DNA of 64,000 nucleotides from Paracoccus indicus (GCF_003056335.1 NZ_PYWA01000003.1:248001-312000), one strand, 5' to 3'; numbered from the stretch's first letter, positions 46,593 through 55,064 are shown. Notes: a model not told the origin generated them from the letters alone. Translations and numbers: made by a program.

Positions 46593-47095
46593 TCGACCGC
46601 CTGATCGGTGTCGCACCGACCGTCACGGCCCTTGGCAGCGCTGCCACCGGCATGGCCGAGGTCTTCACCCAGAACGCCACCCGCCGGATGGAGTTGGACG
46701 AGGAGGCCTATGCCCGCGCCATCAGCCAGTACGGGCAGGAATTTGCATCGGCTCCGACGGGATGGTTCGACAGCTTCGTCAACGGCTTGAACAGGGTTCC
46801 TCGACCGCTTCTGGCCTTGGGGACGATGGCGCTGTTCATCTATTCCATGATCGACCCCGAGGGGTTTGGACTGCGGATGCAAGGGTTGCAGCTGGTGCCC
46901 GAACCGCTCTGGTGGCTGCTGGGGGCCATCGTTGGCTTCTATTTCGGTGCGCGGGAAGCACATCATTTTCGCGACCGTGTCTGGCCCGGCAAACCCGCCG
47001 AGGAAAAGACGGTCGCAAAGGTGGTCACCGTCCCTTCGGATGATTTCGCCGACAATGCGGCGCTGAGGGATTGGGCGGCCTCGCTGCGCGATTAA
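46583..47095 (+). CDS. GTA-type three-TM holin
   Basis: This 170-residue protein matches the Pfam family described as a three-TM holin for gene-transfer release. A soluble N-terminal stretch (MGMIDRLIGVAPTVTALGSAATGMAE) is followed by hydrophobic segments including PRPLLALGTMALFIYSMI and EPLWWLLGAIVGFYFGAREA. It permeabilises the membrane so the endolysin reaches the wall. GAGAGGA precedes ATG 46583. The pair lies within the ccm locus; the GTA structural cluster is not in the window. Confidence 0.88.
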   Translation: MGMIDRLIGVAPTVTALGSAATGMAEVFTQNATRRMELDEEAYARAISQYGQEFASAPTGWFDSFVNGLNRVPRPLLALGTMALFIYSMIDPEGFGLRMQGLQLVPEPLWWLLGAIVGFYFGAREAHHFRDRVWPGKPAEEKTVAKVVTVPSDDFADNAALRDWAASLRD

Positions 47096-47129
47096 GCCGC
47101 GGCGACGACACGCAAAACTGACCTGACGG

Positions 47130-47159
47130 GACGAAGGGGGGACTTTTCCCTCCTTCGTC
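47130..47159 (+). terminator. Strong stem-loop between holin and ccmF
   Basis: GACGAAGG-GGGG pairs with CCCT-CCTTCGTC (12 bp with one wobble) around a six-base loop. There is no long T-run, so it may attenuate rather than fully stop read-through from the lysis genes into ccmF. Confidence 0.55.
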
Positions 47160-47196
47160 GCTTGCTTATGCTGCGGTCAACAAAGGATACCCCCTG

Positions 47197-49161
47197 ATGA
47201 TCGCAGAACTTGGCCATTTCTCACTGATCCTGGCCTTCATGGTCGCCATTTACCAGATGACGGTGCCCATGGTGGGGGCCGCGAAGGGATGGCACGGCTG
47301 GATGGACAGCGCCCGACCCGCGGCGCTGGCCCAGCTGATCCTGATGCTGATCAGCTTCGGCGCACTGACCATCGCTTTCGTCACCTCGGATTTCTCGGTC
47401 CTGCTGGTCTATGAAAATTCGCATACCGCGAAGCCGCTTCTCTACAAGATCAGCGGTGTCTGGGGGAACCACGAAGGATCGATGCTGCTGTGGGTGACGA
47501 TCCTGGCGCTGTTCGGTGCAGCGGCGGCCTTGTTCGGGGGAAACCTGCCGCCCAGCCTGCGGGCGCGGGTGCTGGGCGTTCAGGCGGCCATCGGCGCGGC
47601 CTTCTACGCCTTCATCATCTTCACCTCCAACCCGTTCTGGCGGTTGGGCAATCCGCCGTTCAACGGGCAGGACCTGAACCCGCTGCTGCAGGACCCCGGC
47701 TTGGCGTTCCACCCGCCGTTCCTCTATCTTGGCTATGTCGGCCTTTCGATGGCCTTCAGCTTTGCCGTCGCCGCCCTGATCGAGGGGCGCGTTGACGCCG
47801 CATGGGCACGGTGGGTGCGGCCCTGGACGCTGGCGGCCTGGGTGTTCCTGACTATCGGCATCGCCTTGGGGTCTTGGTGGGCCTATTACGAATTGGGCTG
47901 GGGCGGTTTCTGGTTCTGGGACCCGGTCGAGAATGCCAGCTTCATGCCTTGGTTGCTGGCCGCAGCACTGGTGCATTCCGCGATCGTCGTCGAAAAGCGC
48001 GAGGCGTTGAAAAGCTGGACCATCCTGCTGGCGATCATGGCCTTCGGATTCTCGCTGATCGGGACGTTCATCGTCCGGTCGGGTGTCATCACCTCGGTCC
48101 ACAGTTTTGCCAACGACCCTGAACGCGGGGTCTTCATCCTGGCGATCCTTGCCTTCTTCGTCGGAGGAGCGCTGACGCTTTATGCTGCGCGGGCGTCGGT
48201 GATGACAGCCAAGGGCGTCTTTGCGCCCGTGTCCCGCGAGGGGGCATTGGTCTTGAACAACGTCCTGCTGGCGGTTTCGGCCTTCGTCGTCTTCGTCGGC
48301 ACCATCTGGCCGCTGGTGGCCGAGATGGTCTGGGGCCGCGTCCTGTCGGTCGGCCCGCCCTTCTTCGACCAGGCCTTCACCCCCTTCATGATCGTTCTGG
48401 CGATCATGCTGCCCGTCGGATCCATCGTTCCGTGGAAACGCGCGACGCTTGGCCGGTCGCTGCGTCACCTGCGCGGGGCGCTTGTGCTGACTTGCGCGGT
48501 CATGCTTCTGGTCTTCGCGGTCTCGACCGGACATTCGGCGCTGGCGGTCATCGGGGCAGGGCTTGGGTCCTGGCTGGTCTTCGGTGCCTTGTCCGAGTTG
48601 TGGTCGCGGACAGGCAAATCAGGACCGTCGCGCCTGCTGCGTCTGCCGCGCGCCGATTGGGGCAAGGCCATCGCGCATGCGGGTCTGGGTGTGACCTTCA
48701 TCGCCGTCGCCCTGATCCAGGCGTGGGAGGTCGAGGATGTGCGCGTCGCTCAGGTCGGCCAGCCCTTCGAGGTCGGGAACTACGAGCTGCTTCTGACTTC
48801 CGTCGAACGTCACGACGGTCCGAACTTCTATGCCCAGCAGGCCACGATCGAGGCCAGCCGGAATGGTCGAACGGTCGCCATCCTTCAGCCGGAAAAGCGT
48901 GTCTATCCGGTCCAGAACATGCCCACGACCGAAGCTGCCATCGACTTCGGCTTTCTGCGTGACCTCTATGTCGTCATCGGCGACGAACAGCCGGGCGGAG
49001 GCTGGGCGGTCCGCACCTATATCAAGCCCTTCGCGAACTGGATCTGGGGTGGTGCGCTGCTGATGGCACTTGGCGGGTTGATCAGTCTGACGGACCGTCG
49101 TTATCGCGTCGCGGCAGGCAGCGCCAAGCCAAGGGCCGCCAAAGCGGTGCCCGCGGAATGA
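47197..49161 (+). CDS. ccmF: Cytochrome c heme lyase subunit CcmF
   Basis: This 654-residue polytopic membrane protein ligates heme to apocytochrome c with CcmH. The tryptophan-rich WWD motif is in WGGFWFWDPVENASFMPWL; VWGNHEGSMLLWV and LQDPGLAFHPPFLYLGYVG carry the heme-ligand histidines. At least 13 membrane segments are apparent. The C-terminal periplasmic domain ends AKPRAAKAVPAE. It overlaps ccmH by 4 bp (ATGA). Confidence 0.96.
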   Translation: MIAELGHFSLILAFMVAIYQMTVPMVGAAKGWHGWMDSARPAALAQLILMLISFGALTIAFVTSDFSVLLVYENSHTAKPLLYKISGVWGNHEGSMLLWVTILALFGAAAALFGGNLPPSLRARVLGVQAAIGAAFYAFIIFTSNPFWRLGNPPFNGQDLNPLLQDPGLAFHPPFLYLGYVGLSMAFSFAVAALIEGRVDAAWARWVRPWTLAAWVFLTIGIALGSWWAYYELGWGGFWFWDPVENASFMPWLLAAALVHSAIVVEKREALKSWTILLAIMAFGFSLIGTFIVRSGVITSVHSFANDPERGVFILAILAFFVGGALTLYAARASVMTAKGVFAPVSREGALVLNNVLLAVSAFVVFVGTIWPLVAEMVWGRVLSVGPPFFDQAFTPFMIVLAIMLPVGSIVPWKRATLGRSLRHLRGALVLTCAVMLLVFAVSTGHSALAVIGAGLGSWLVFGALSELWSRTGKSGPSRLLRLPRADWGKAIAHAGLGVTFIAVALIQAWEVEDVRVAQVGQPFEVGNYELLLTSVERHDGPNFYAQQATIEASRNGRTVAILQPEKRVYPVQNMPTTEAAIDFGFLRDLYVVIGDEQPGGGWAVRTYIKPFANWIWGGALLMALGGLISLTDRRYRVAAGSAKPRAAKAVPAE

Positions 49162-49628
49162 GGGGCGCGATCAGACTTGCAGCGGTGCTGCTGACGCTCG
49201 GCTCGCCCATCTTGGCCGTTCAGCCCGATGAGGTGCTGTCCGATCCGTCGCTTGAAGCCCGCGCGCGCGAACTGTCGCAAAAGCTGCGCTGCCCGGTGTG
49301 TCAGGGCGAAAACATCGATGATTCCAACGCCGCCATCAGCCGCGATCTAAGGCTCTATGTGCGCGAACGGCTGACCGCCGGCGATACGGACGATCAGGTG
49401 ATGGACAATGTTGTCGATCGCTTCGGCGAGTTCGTGCTGTTCGAGCCTCGAGCCACTGGCAGCAACCTGATCCTCTGGGCCGCGGGGCCGGTGATGGCAC
49501 TGCTGGGGCTGTTGCTGGGGCTGCGCTTTCTACGGACCCGCAACATCGCATCGCCCGAGGTGGCCGAACTGTCCCCCGAAGAACGCAAGCGGCTGGACCG
49601 CATCATGCAGGCAGACGCACCCGACTGA
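49158..49628 (+). CDS. ccmH: Cytochrome c maturation thiol protein CcmH
   Basis: This 156-residue protein has a signal peptide, the CxxC motif in KLRCPVCQGENIDDSNA and one C-terminal membrane helix (LILWAAGPVMALLGLLLGL). It reduces the CXXCH motif of apocytochrome c with CcmG. It is coupled to ccmF by a 4-bp overlap. The separate TPR protein CcmI and CcmG are not in the window. Confidence 0.95.
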   Translation: MRGAIRLAAVLLTLGSPILAVQPDEVLSDPSLEARARELSQKLRCPVCQGENIDDSNAAISRDLRLYVRERLTAGDTDDQVMDNVVDRFGEFVLFEPRATGSNLILWAAGPVMALLGLLLGLRFLRTRNIASPEVAELSPEERKRLDRIMQADAPD

Positions 49629-49694
49629 CGCGGGGTCGCGCTTTCCCCGGCCCGGCAATCCTGCATGATCCCCTGACCAACAGGAGGGGGGCAC

Positions 49695-50465
49695 ATGAGC
49701 TTTCAGACCATCGAATTCCAGACCCGCGATGGCATTGCCACGCTGACATTGAACCGCCCCGCGGTCATGAATGCCCTGAACAGTCAGATGCGGCAAGAGA
49801 TCACGCAGGCGCTGACCACCCTTGATGCGTCGGTTCGTTGCGTGGTGCTGACGGGGGCCGGGCGTGGCTTCTGTTCGGGTCAGGACCTGACCGACCGGGC
49901 GGCGGCAGCCGATCTGGAAAGCACGCTGCGGGACGAATACGAGCCGATGCTGCGAGCGATCACGCAATGCCCCGTGCCGGTGATCGCGGCCGTGAACGGC
50001 ACGGCTGCGGGGGCCGGGGCGAACCTGGCGCTGGCGGCGGACGTGGTGATCGCGACGCAAGGGGCAAGCTTCATTCAGGCTTTCACGCGGATCGGACTGA
50101 TCCCGGACGCCGGTGGCACATGGATCATCCCGCGCAGCGTGGGCGCGGCCCGCGCAATGGGAATGATGCTGTTTGCCGAGCCCATCTCGGCCGATCAGGC
50201 GCAGGAATGGGGGATGATCTGGCGGTCCGTTCCCGACGACCAGTTTGCGGATGTGGTCGCATCGCGGGCGCGGACCTTGGCCGATGGGCCAACAGGGGCC
50301 TATCTTGCAGTTCGTCAGGCCGTGGCGGCATCGGCAGGCAATGATCTGGACGCGCAGTTGGCGTTGGAGGCAAGCCTGCAAGGTCAAGCCGGTCGCAGTG
50401 CCGATTTCGTCGAAGGGGTCACCGCATTCCTGGAAAAACGCCGACCCTCATTCACAGGCCGATGA
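49695..50465 (+). CDS. Enoyl-CoA hydratase/isomerase, PaaG-like
   Basis: This 256-residue crotonase-fold protein has GAGRGFCSGQDLTDR and ANLALAADVVIA with AFTRIGLIPDAGGTWI. FCSGQDL and IPDAGG (an Asp instead of Glu at the second catalytic site) fit 1,2-epoxyphenylacetyl-CoA isomerase (PaaG), though a general enoyl-CoA hydratase cannot be excluded. No other paa gene is here. AGGAGGG precedes the ATG. Its stop abuts the convergent Nudix stop (TGATCA). Confidence 0.88.
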   Translation: MSFQTIEFQTRDGIATLTLNRPAVMNALNSQMRQEITQALTTLDASVRCVVLTGAGRGFCSGQDLTDRAAAADLESTLRDEYEPMLRAITQCPVPVIAAVNGTAAGAGANLALAADVVIATQGASFIQAFTRIGLIPDAGGTWIIPRSVGAARAMGMMLFAEPISADQAQEWGMIWRSVPDDQFADVVASRARTLADGPTGAYLAVRQAVAASAGNDLDAQLALEASLQGQAGRSADFVEGVTAFLEKRRPSFTGR

Positions 50466-51125
50466 TCAGAGGATCTGCCTGAAGGTCGGCACTTCCGTCC
50501 GGTTGTCGAAGAAGGGCACCGAGGCCGGGCACGGCAGCGGGCTGTCATCGGGCAGCCCCGAAACCAGCTGGATCAGTTCTGCCAGCACGACCTCGGTGAT
50601 GAAGGGCAGGTCGAGATTGCGCGCCTCGGTCAGGGTGACCCAGTGCAGGTGCGAAAGCTCATCGCAGGCGCGGCTGAAGTCATCGGGATCGCCATGCACC
50701 CGCGCGGAATCGACAATGAAGAAATGCGCGTCGAAGCGGCGTGGGCGACCCGTCGGCGTGATCGCCCTGAACAGATAGCGCAGTGCCGATGCGTCGGGCA
50801 TCAATCCGGCCTCGGCATAGCCCGGCAATGCGGATGCCCCCGTGGTCCCGATTAGCAGGCCGGTCTCCTCGGCCAACTCGCGCAGCGCGGCGACGGCGAT
50901 CGCGTCGCCCTGATCGGCCAGACGACGGCGGCAGTCCTTGGGCAGTTTTCCTGCCAGTGGGGTCAGGGCATCCTGCGGGTCGACCGCACCACCGGGAAAG
51001 ACGAATTTCGACGGCATGAAAACCGCCTTTGCGCCGCGCATTCCCATCAGGACGCGGGTTTCACCAGCACCACGCCGCAAAACGATGATGGTGGCCGCAT
51101 CCCTGATGGGAACCTGCGTCGTCAT
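50466..51125 (-). CDS. Nudix hydrolase with long insertion
   Basis: This 219-residue protein has a split Nudix box: GGAVDPQD, then an insertion of about 28 residues, then AALRELAEETGLLIG, the REUxEExGU part. Similar insertions occur in Nudix enzymes that act on coenzyme A esters. FFIVDSARVHG and HWVTLTEARNLDLPFIT follow. Neighbouring crotonase enzyme is consistent with an acyl-CoA context (inference). It overlaps the DUF983 gene by 4 bp. Confidence 0.88.
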   Translation of the reverse strand: MTTQVPIRDAATIIVLRRGAGETRVLMGMRGAKAVFMPSKFVFPGGAVDPQDALTPLAGKLPKDCRRRLADQGDAIAVAALRELAEETGLLIGTTGASALPGYAEAGLMPDASALRYLFRAITPTGRPRRFDAHFFIVDSARVHGDPDDFSRACDELSHLHWVTLTEARNLDLPFITEVVLAELIQLVSGLPDDSPLPCPASVPFFDNRTEVPTFRQIL

Positions 51126-51514
51126 GCGTCGAAGCCGTGCATCCTGCGTGCCCATTGAAAGCCGACCATTCCACCCTTGATGACCGGCAGCAACAGCAGT
51201 GACAGCACGATGGCGCCCAGCCCGAAGGAGGTCAGCAGGGTCATGGCACTGGGCCGATAGGCCACGAAGATCGCCAGCAGCAAAGGCGCACCCAGATGGG
51301 AAACCAAGAGGATCGTCAGATAGGCCGGCCCGTCGTCGGCCAGGTGGTGGTGTAGGGCCTCGTTGCAGGAGGGACAGTGGTCGTTGACCTTCAGATAGCT
51401 CTTGTACAGTTTGCCCTCGCCGCATGCGGGACAGCGGCACATGGCACCGCGCAGCATGGCGGGCTTGGTCGGGCGATCCAGCGTGTCGGACGCGAGGCTT
51501 TCGGATTGGGACAT
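51122..51514 (-). CDS. DUF983 membrane protein with zinc ribbon
   Basis: This 130-residue protein has a CxxC...CxxC zinc ribbon (CPACGEGKLYKSY, then CPSC) at residues 27-50 and two membrane helices (TILLVSHLGAPLLLAIFVAY and SFGLGAIVLSLLLLPVI). Function unknown. ATG 51514 is preceded by AGGAG. Its stop overlaps the Nudix start. The DUF983-Nudix-PleD-DUF3572 neighbourhood appears conserved in Rhodobacteraceae. Confidence 0.9.
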   Translation of the reverse strand: MSQSESLASDTLDRPTKPAMLRGAMCRCPACGEGKLYKSYLKVNDHCPSCNEALHHHLADDGPAYLTILLVSHLGAPLLLAIFVAYRPSAMTLLTSFGLGAIVLSLLLLPVIKGGMVGFQWARRMHGFDA

Positions 51515-51594
51515 GCCGATGCTCCTGCTAGGGGCCGGACTGCCTGCCCGGTGCCTTGAACCTAGGCATTTGCGGACCGATTTGGAAGTGGTCG

Positions 51595-52986
51595 TCAAGC
51601 GGCCTGATCCGGGCGCGAGCATATGACGCGGTTCCGGCCCGATCCCTTGGCAGAAAGCAGCGCCCGATCCGCCCGTTCCAGTGTCATGCGGGCAACCTGA
51701 TCGGGCCAACCGTCGCATTGCATCGGAGCCACCGTGGCCACCCCGATCGAGGCCGTCACCGCGATCCTGCCACCGCCCGTGATCATCGGCAGCGTCACCG
51801 GGCTTGCGGCAATTGCCTTGCGCAGCCGTTCGGCCACGGCACAGGCTTCATCCTCCGAGCAATCGGGAATGACGCCCAGAAATTCTTCTCCGCCCATGCG
51901 GGCTGCCAGGCCTGCAGGCTCAAGTGCCGCCCGGAACCTCGCGGCGACCTCGGTCAGGACCGCATCGCCTGCGCTGTGACCATAACTGTCGTTGACGCGC
52001 TTGAAATGGTCCAAATCCATGACGAACACCGCAAACCCCTGATGGCCCAGCAGCGCATCGCGCGTGATGGCCGACAGCTTGGGAATGGCATAGCGCCGGT
52101 TGTAAAGCCCGGTCAGGGGATCGGTCATGGCCCAGACCATGTTGCGCTGCGCTTCGGCACGGCGTTCGTCGCCCCGCGTCTTGCGCGACAGCAGCATCTT
52201 CAGCGACATGGCCGCCGCGCTTGCGCCCTCGGGGCCCCCGAGGTCCTGAGGCACCACGTCGCTGGCCCCCAGGTCCAGCGCGAAGGCGGCCAGTTCCTCG
52301 GCATCGGGTCCGATCGCGATGACAAAGCCCGCATCGCGCGACCCCTGACGCGACCGCAGTTCGGACAGCAGCTGCAGCCCGTCGCCATGGGTACGGATAT
52401 CGACCGAGATCAGATAGACATCCGCATTCCGTCCCGCCGTGGCCGCAGCCAGCGCCTCGTCGGGGTCCTTGATGTCGAAGCGGCAATCCATCTGCTCGGA
52501 CAGCAGTTGACGCCAGCGCTGTGCACGGGCGGGCATATCGGCGATCAGCACGACCTGAGGCTTGCGGGCATGGGCGAAAGAGGCTGCGGCTTCGGCCATG
52601 CCCAGTTCGGGGGTGCTGGCCGGTTCCGCGTCGCGCAGGATGCCACGGACGCGCGCCATCAGCATCTGATCCTCGACCTGCGGGGGCAGTGTCGCGATGG
52701 CCCCGGCCTGCAGGGCGGCCAGACGCTGCGATCCCTGAACCAATGTCATGACGGGAATATCGGCAGTGCGGGGATCGCCGGTCAGCTGACGGCAGGCGTC
52801 CACCATCGCGGCGTCCTCCGCATCGCCGCCCAGGATGATCAGGCCGGGTCGGGCATTCTCGACGGCGGCAAAGACCTCGGCGGTGTTGCTTGCGGCCGCA
52901 ACGTCATAGCAGACCGACGCAAGCCGGACCTTCAATGTGATGCGGGCGGTTGCCACGGCATCTACGACAAGGATACGAGCCGTCAT
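51595..52986 (-). CDS. PleD-like diguanylate cyclase with degenerate receivers
   Basis: This 463-residue protein has PleD order: REC (5-118), REC (143-265), GGDEF (285-455). The cyclase looks active: FVMDLDHFKRVND and RMGGEEFL. The first receiver lost its phosphorylation site: the acidic pair is DA, the acceptor Asp is Gly53, and the conserved Thr and Lys are replaced (IPVMTLV, LPPQVED). The second receiver has Ser at the acceptor (LISVDIR). The I-site RxxD is EPAG (356-359), so product inhibition is likely absent. It should make c-di-GMP without phosphorylation control (inference). Divergent from DUF3572. Confidence 0.93.
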   Translation of the reverse strand: MTARILVVDAVATARITLKVRLASVCYDVAAASNTAEVFAAVENARPGLIILGGDAEDAAMVDACRQLTGDPRTADIPVMTLVQGSQRLAALQAGAIATLPPQVEDQMLMARVRGILRDAEPASTPELGMAEAAASFAHARKPQVVLIADMPARAQRWRQLLSEQMDCRFDIKDPDEALAAATAGRNADVYLISVDIRTHGDGLQLLSELRSRQGSRDAGFVIAIGPDAEELAAFALDLGASDVVPQDLGGPEGASAAAMSLKMLLSRKTRGDERRAEAQRNMVWAMTDPLTGLYNRRYAIPKLSAITRDALLGHQGFAVFVMDLDHFKRVNDSYGHSAGDAVLTEVAARFRAALEPAGLAARMGGEEFLGVIPDCSEDEACAVAERLRKAIAASPVTLPMITGGGRIAVTASIGVATVAPMQCDGWPDQVARMTLERADRALLSAKGSGRNRVICSRPDQAA

Positions 52987-53097
52987 CTACCCATCCAGCG
53001 AGTCTCGACATCAGAACTTCAATTTCGCCTCAAATGTTTAACAAATTGTTTCCACAGAGGCGCGGGACCGACATTTTCGGCACAAGGATTAAATCGC

Positions 53098-53388
53098 ATG
53101 GCATATACCCCGGAACAGGCCCACGATCTGGCGACCGAGATCCTTCTGGCGCTGGTCGAACGACCTGATGAACTGTCGCATTTCATGGGCGCCAGCGGGT
53201 TGAACCCGGACGATCTGCGCCAGATCGCGCAAAGGCCCGACATTGCCGTCTTCCTGCTGGATTTCGTGGTCGAAAGTGATGAACGCATCCACGAATTCGC
53301 CCAGGCCCTGCAACTGCGTCCGCACGACGTGATGGCGGCACGCACGGCGCTGGCAGGCCCCGGCAGCTATGGCTGGGAATCCGACTGA
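53098..53388 (+). CDS. DUF3572 family protein
   Basis: This 96-residue protein matches DUF3572: YTPEQAHDLATEILLALVE, HFMGASGLNPDDLRQIA and VFLLDFVVESDERIHEFAQA. It is all-helical without signal peptide or membrane segment. AAGGA precedes ATG 53098. It is divergent from the PleD-like gene and 57 bp ahead of the H-NOX-like gene. Function unknown; its constant position next to c-di-GMP genes suggests a related role. Confidence 0.88.
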   Translation: MAYTPEQAHDLATEILLALVERPDELSHFMGASGLNPDDLRQIAQRPDIAVFLLDFVVESDERIHEFAQALQLRPHDVMAARTALAGPGSYGWESD

Positions 53389-53445
53389 GCCGTTTGCGAT
53401 TTATTCACCCCTGGTTGCTACCGTCGATCCGAATCGAGGTGTGGC

Positions 53446-54012
53446 ATGAATTCACTGATAAATCGCGGGATCGAGGAATTCCTCAGGTCGACGTATGGCG
53501 ACGCGCTTGTGGCGTCCGTCGTGGACGATGCGGCCGTCGCGCGGGGTGCGGTCGCACCCTTGGGGGCGGGCTTTGGCGCCGAGTCCCTGCAGCGCGCCGC
53601 ATTCCGCATGGCCAAACCGCACAGCGAAATGCTGGAGGATCTGGGCGCGTGGATGACACGCATCGAACCCGTCCGGCGTCTACTGCGCTTTTCGGGGCGC
53701 GACTTCAGGGATTTCCTGCTGCGACTTGAGGAACTGCCGGGCAGGGCGCAGCTGGTGCTGCCCAGTCTGAAGGTGCCGCGTCTGCAGGTGGATGCCAAGG
53801 ACCACGCGTTCTGGGTCGTCCTGCTGGACCCGGAACCGACGTGGAAATCGGTTCTGGCGGGGGTGATCCGCGGCATGGCCGACGACTATGGGGCGCTGTG
53901 CCTGATCTCGGTCGAGGATACGGTTATCCGGATCGAGGTCTGGGACGAACAATTTGCCGAAGGGCGGCTCTTTTCAATCCAATGCGGCGCGGCAGAGGCG
54001 GGTCAGGCATGA
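53446..54012 (+). CDS. H-NOX-like protein lacking heme ligands
   Basis: This 188-residue protein has the heme-NO-binding (HNOB) fold: NSLINRGIEEFLRSTYG, PHSEMLEDLGAWM, LRFSGRDFRDFLLRLEELPG, LPSLKVPRLQV. The FxDFxxL helix normally carries the proximal His; here that position is Pro98. The YxSxR heme-propionate motif reads VLLDPEP. Heme binding is therefore unlikely. It is translationally coupled (ATGA) to a HNOBA-GGDEF cyclase, the usual partner of NO-sensing H-NOX proteins, so it may be a heme-free regulator of that cyclase. Confidence 0.85.
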   Translation: MNSLINRGIEEFLRSTYGDALVASVVDDAAVARGAVAPLGAGFGAESLQRAAFRMAKPHSEMLEDLGAWMTRIEPVRRLLRFSGRDFRDFLLRLEELPGRAQLVLPSLKVPRLQVDAKDHAFWVVLLDPEPTWKSVLAGVIRGMADDYGALCLISVEDTVIRIEVWDEQFAEGRLFSIQCGAAEAGQA

Positions 54013-55004
54013 AGAACGCGATCGCGAACCTGCCGGTCGAGGCGCTCTGCCAGCTGATGCCGATGCACCTGGTGCTGAACGACCGTGGAACGGTGCTGTC
54101 GATCGGTCCGACCCTGTTGAAACTGGTTCCGGGTCTGCGCAGCGGGTTGCACGGTTGCCTGATCAGCGGTCGTGCCGGCCAAGGCGCCGAGGCGATCGAT
54201 GCTATCCGCAATGCCGTCGATCGCGGGATACGCCTGTTCCTGCGGGTTCAGCACATCAGCGATTTGGTGTTGCGCGGTCACGGTGTGCGGCTTTCGGATG
54301 GCAACATGCTGGTGAACCTGGGCTTTGGCATCGGGCTGACCCGCGCGATCCGCAAGGCGCAGCTGACGGACGCCGATTTCGCCCCAAGCGATCTGGCCAT
54401 GGAACTGCTGTTCCTGCAGGAAGCCAATCGCGGGGTCCTGACCGAATTGTCCCGCTTCAACCAGCAGCTGGCCGCCGCACGAGAGGTCGCGCTGCTGCAG
54501 GCGCAGACCGATCCCCTGACGGGTCTGGGAAACCGCCGGGCATTGGAGGGGGCGCTGTCCATCGCCATGCGCCAACCCACCGACGAGCGGACCGAAAGGC
54601 CTACGCCATTTGCCTTGGTCCACATGGATCTGGATCACTTCAAGCAGGTCAACGACCGGCTTGGCCACAAGGCAGGCGATGACCTGTTGCGCGATGTCGG
54701 CTCGGTCCTGCAGGGCCTGGTTCGCAAGGATGACACGGCTGCGCGGATCGGCGGCGACGAGTTCGTGCTGATCCTGCGCGGAATGACCTGTCCCGTTGCA
54801 ATAGGCCATGTCGCCGAACGGCTGATTGCCAACATCCAGGAGCTGTCGCCACCAGAGCTTTCGGATCTGCGGGTCTCGGCCAGCATCGGTGTCATCATCT
54901 GGGGCCATGACCGCCTCGAGACGCCCGAACGACTGCTCGAGATGGCTGATGCCGCGCTCTACGATTCGAAGCGAAAGGGGCGCGGCTGCGCGACAATCGG
55001 CTGA
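54009..55004 (+). CDS. HNOBA-GGDEF diguanylate cyclase
   Basis: This 331-residue protein has a PAS-like HNOBA domain (about 12-130, PMHLVLNDRGTVLSIG to LVNLGFGIGLTRAI), a coiled linker (QEANRGVLTELSRFNQQLAA) and a GGDEF domain: TDPLTGLGNRRAL, VHMDLDHFKQVND, RIGGDEF (248-252). The I-site RKDD (239-242) is intact, so feedback inhibition is expected, unlike the PleD-like protein nearby. The H-NOX-like protein upstream should dock on the HNOBA domain. A 16-bp perfect hairpin follows. Confidence 0.93.
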   Translation: MKNAIANLPVEALCQLMPMHLVLNDRGTVLSIGPTLLKLVPGLRSGLHGCLISGRAGQGAEAIDAIRNAVDRGIRLFLRVQHISDLVLRGHGVRLSDGNMLVNLGFGIGLTRAIRKAQLTDADFAPSDLAMELLFLQEANRGVLTELSRFNQQLAAAREVALLQAQTDPLTGLGNRRALEGALSIAMRQPTDERTERPTPFALVHMDLDHFKQVNDRLGHKAGDDLLRDVGSVLQGLVRKDDTAARIGGDEFVLILRGMTCPVAIGHVAERLIANIQELSPPELSDLRVSASIGVIIWGHDRLETPERLLEMADAALYDSKRKGRGCATIG

Positions 55005-55012
55005 TCGGTGAT

Positions 55013-55050
55013 CGCAGATACCGCACCCAGTTCGGGGTGCGGTATCTGCG
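55013..55050. terminator. Perfect 16-bp hairpin between convergent genes
   Basis: CGCAGATACCGCACCC and GGGTGCGGTATCTGCG are exact reverse complements around a 6-nt loop, centred between the cyclase stop (55004) and the usp stop (55065). Without T-runs it is probably a bidirectional transcript block. Confidence 0.75.
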
Positions 55051-55064
55051 CGCGGACCGGTGTC

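Noticed and set aside
53040..53050. AACAAATTGTT palindrome between the PleD-like gene and DUF3572
   Set aside because: Short and AT-rich in a promoter region; the adjacent TTAA-N7 match to CtrA has two mismatches.
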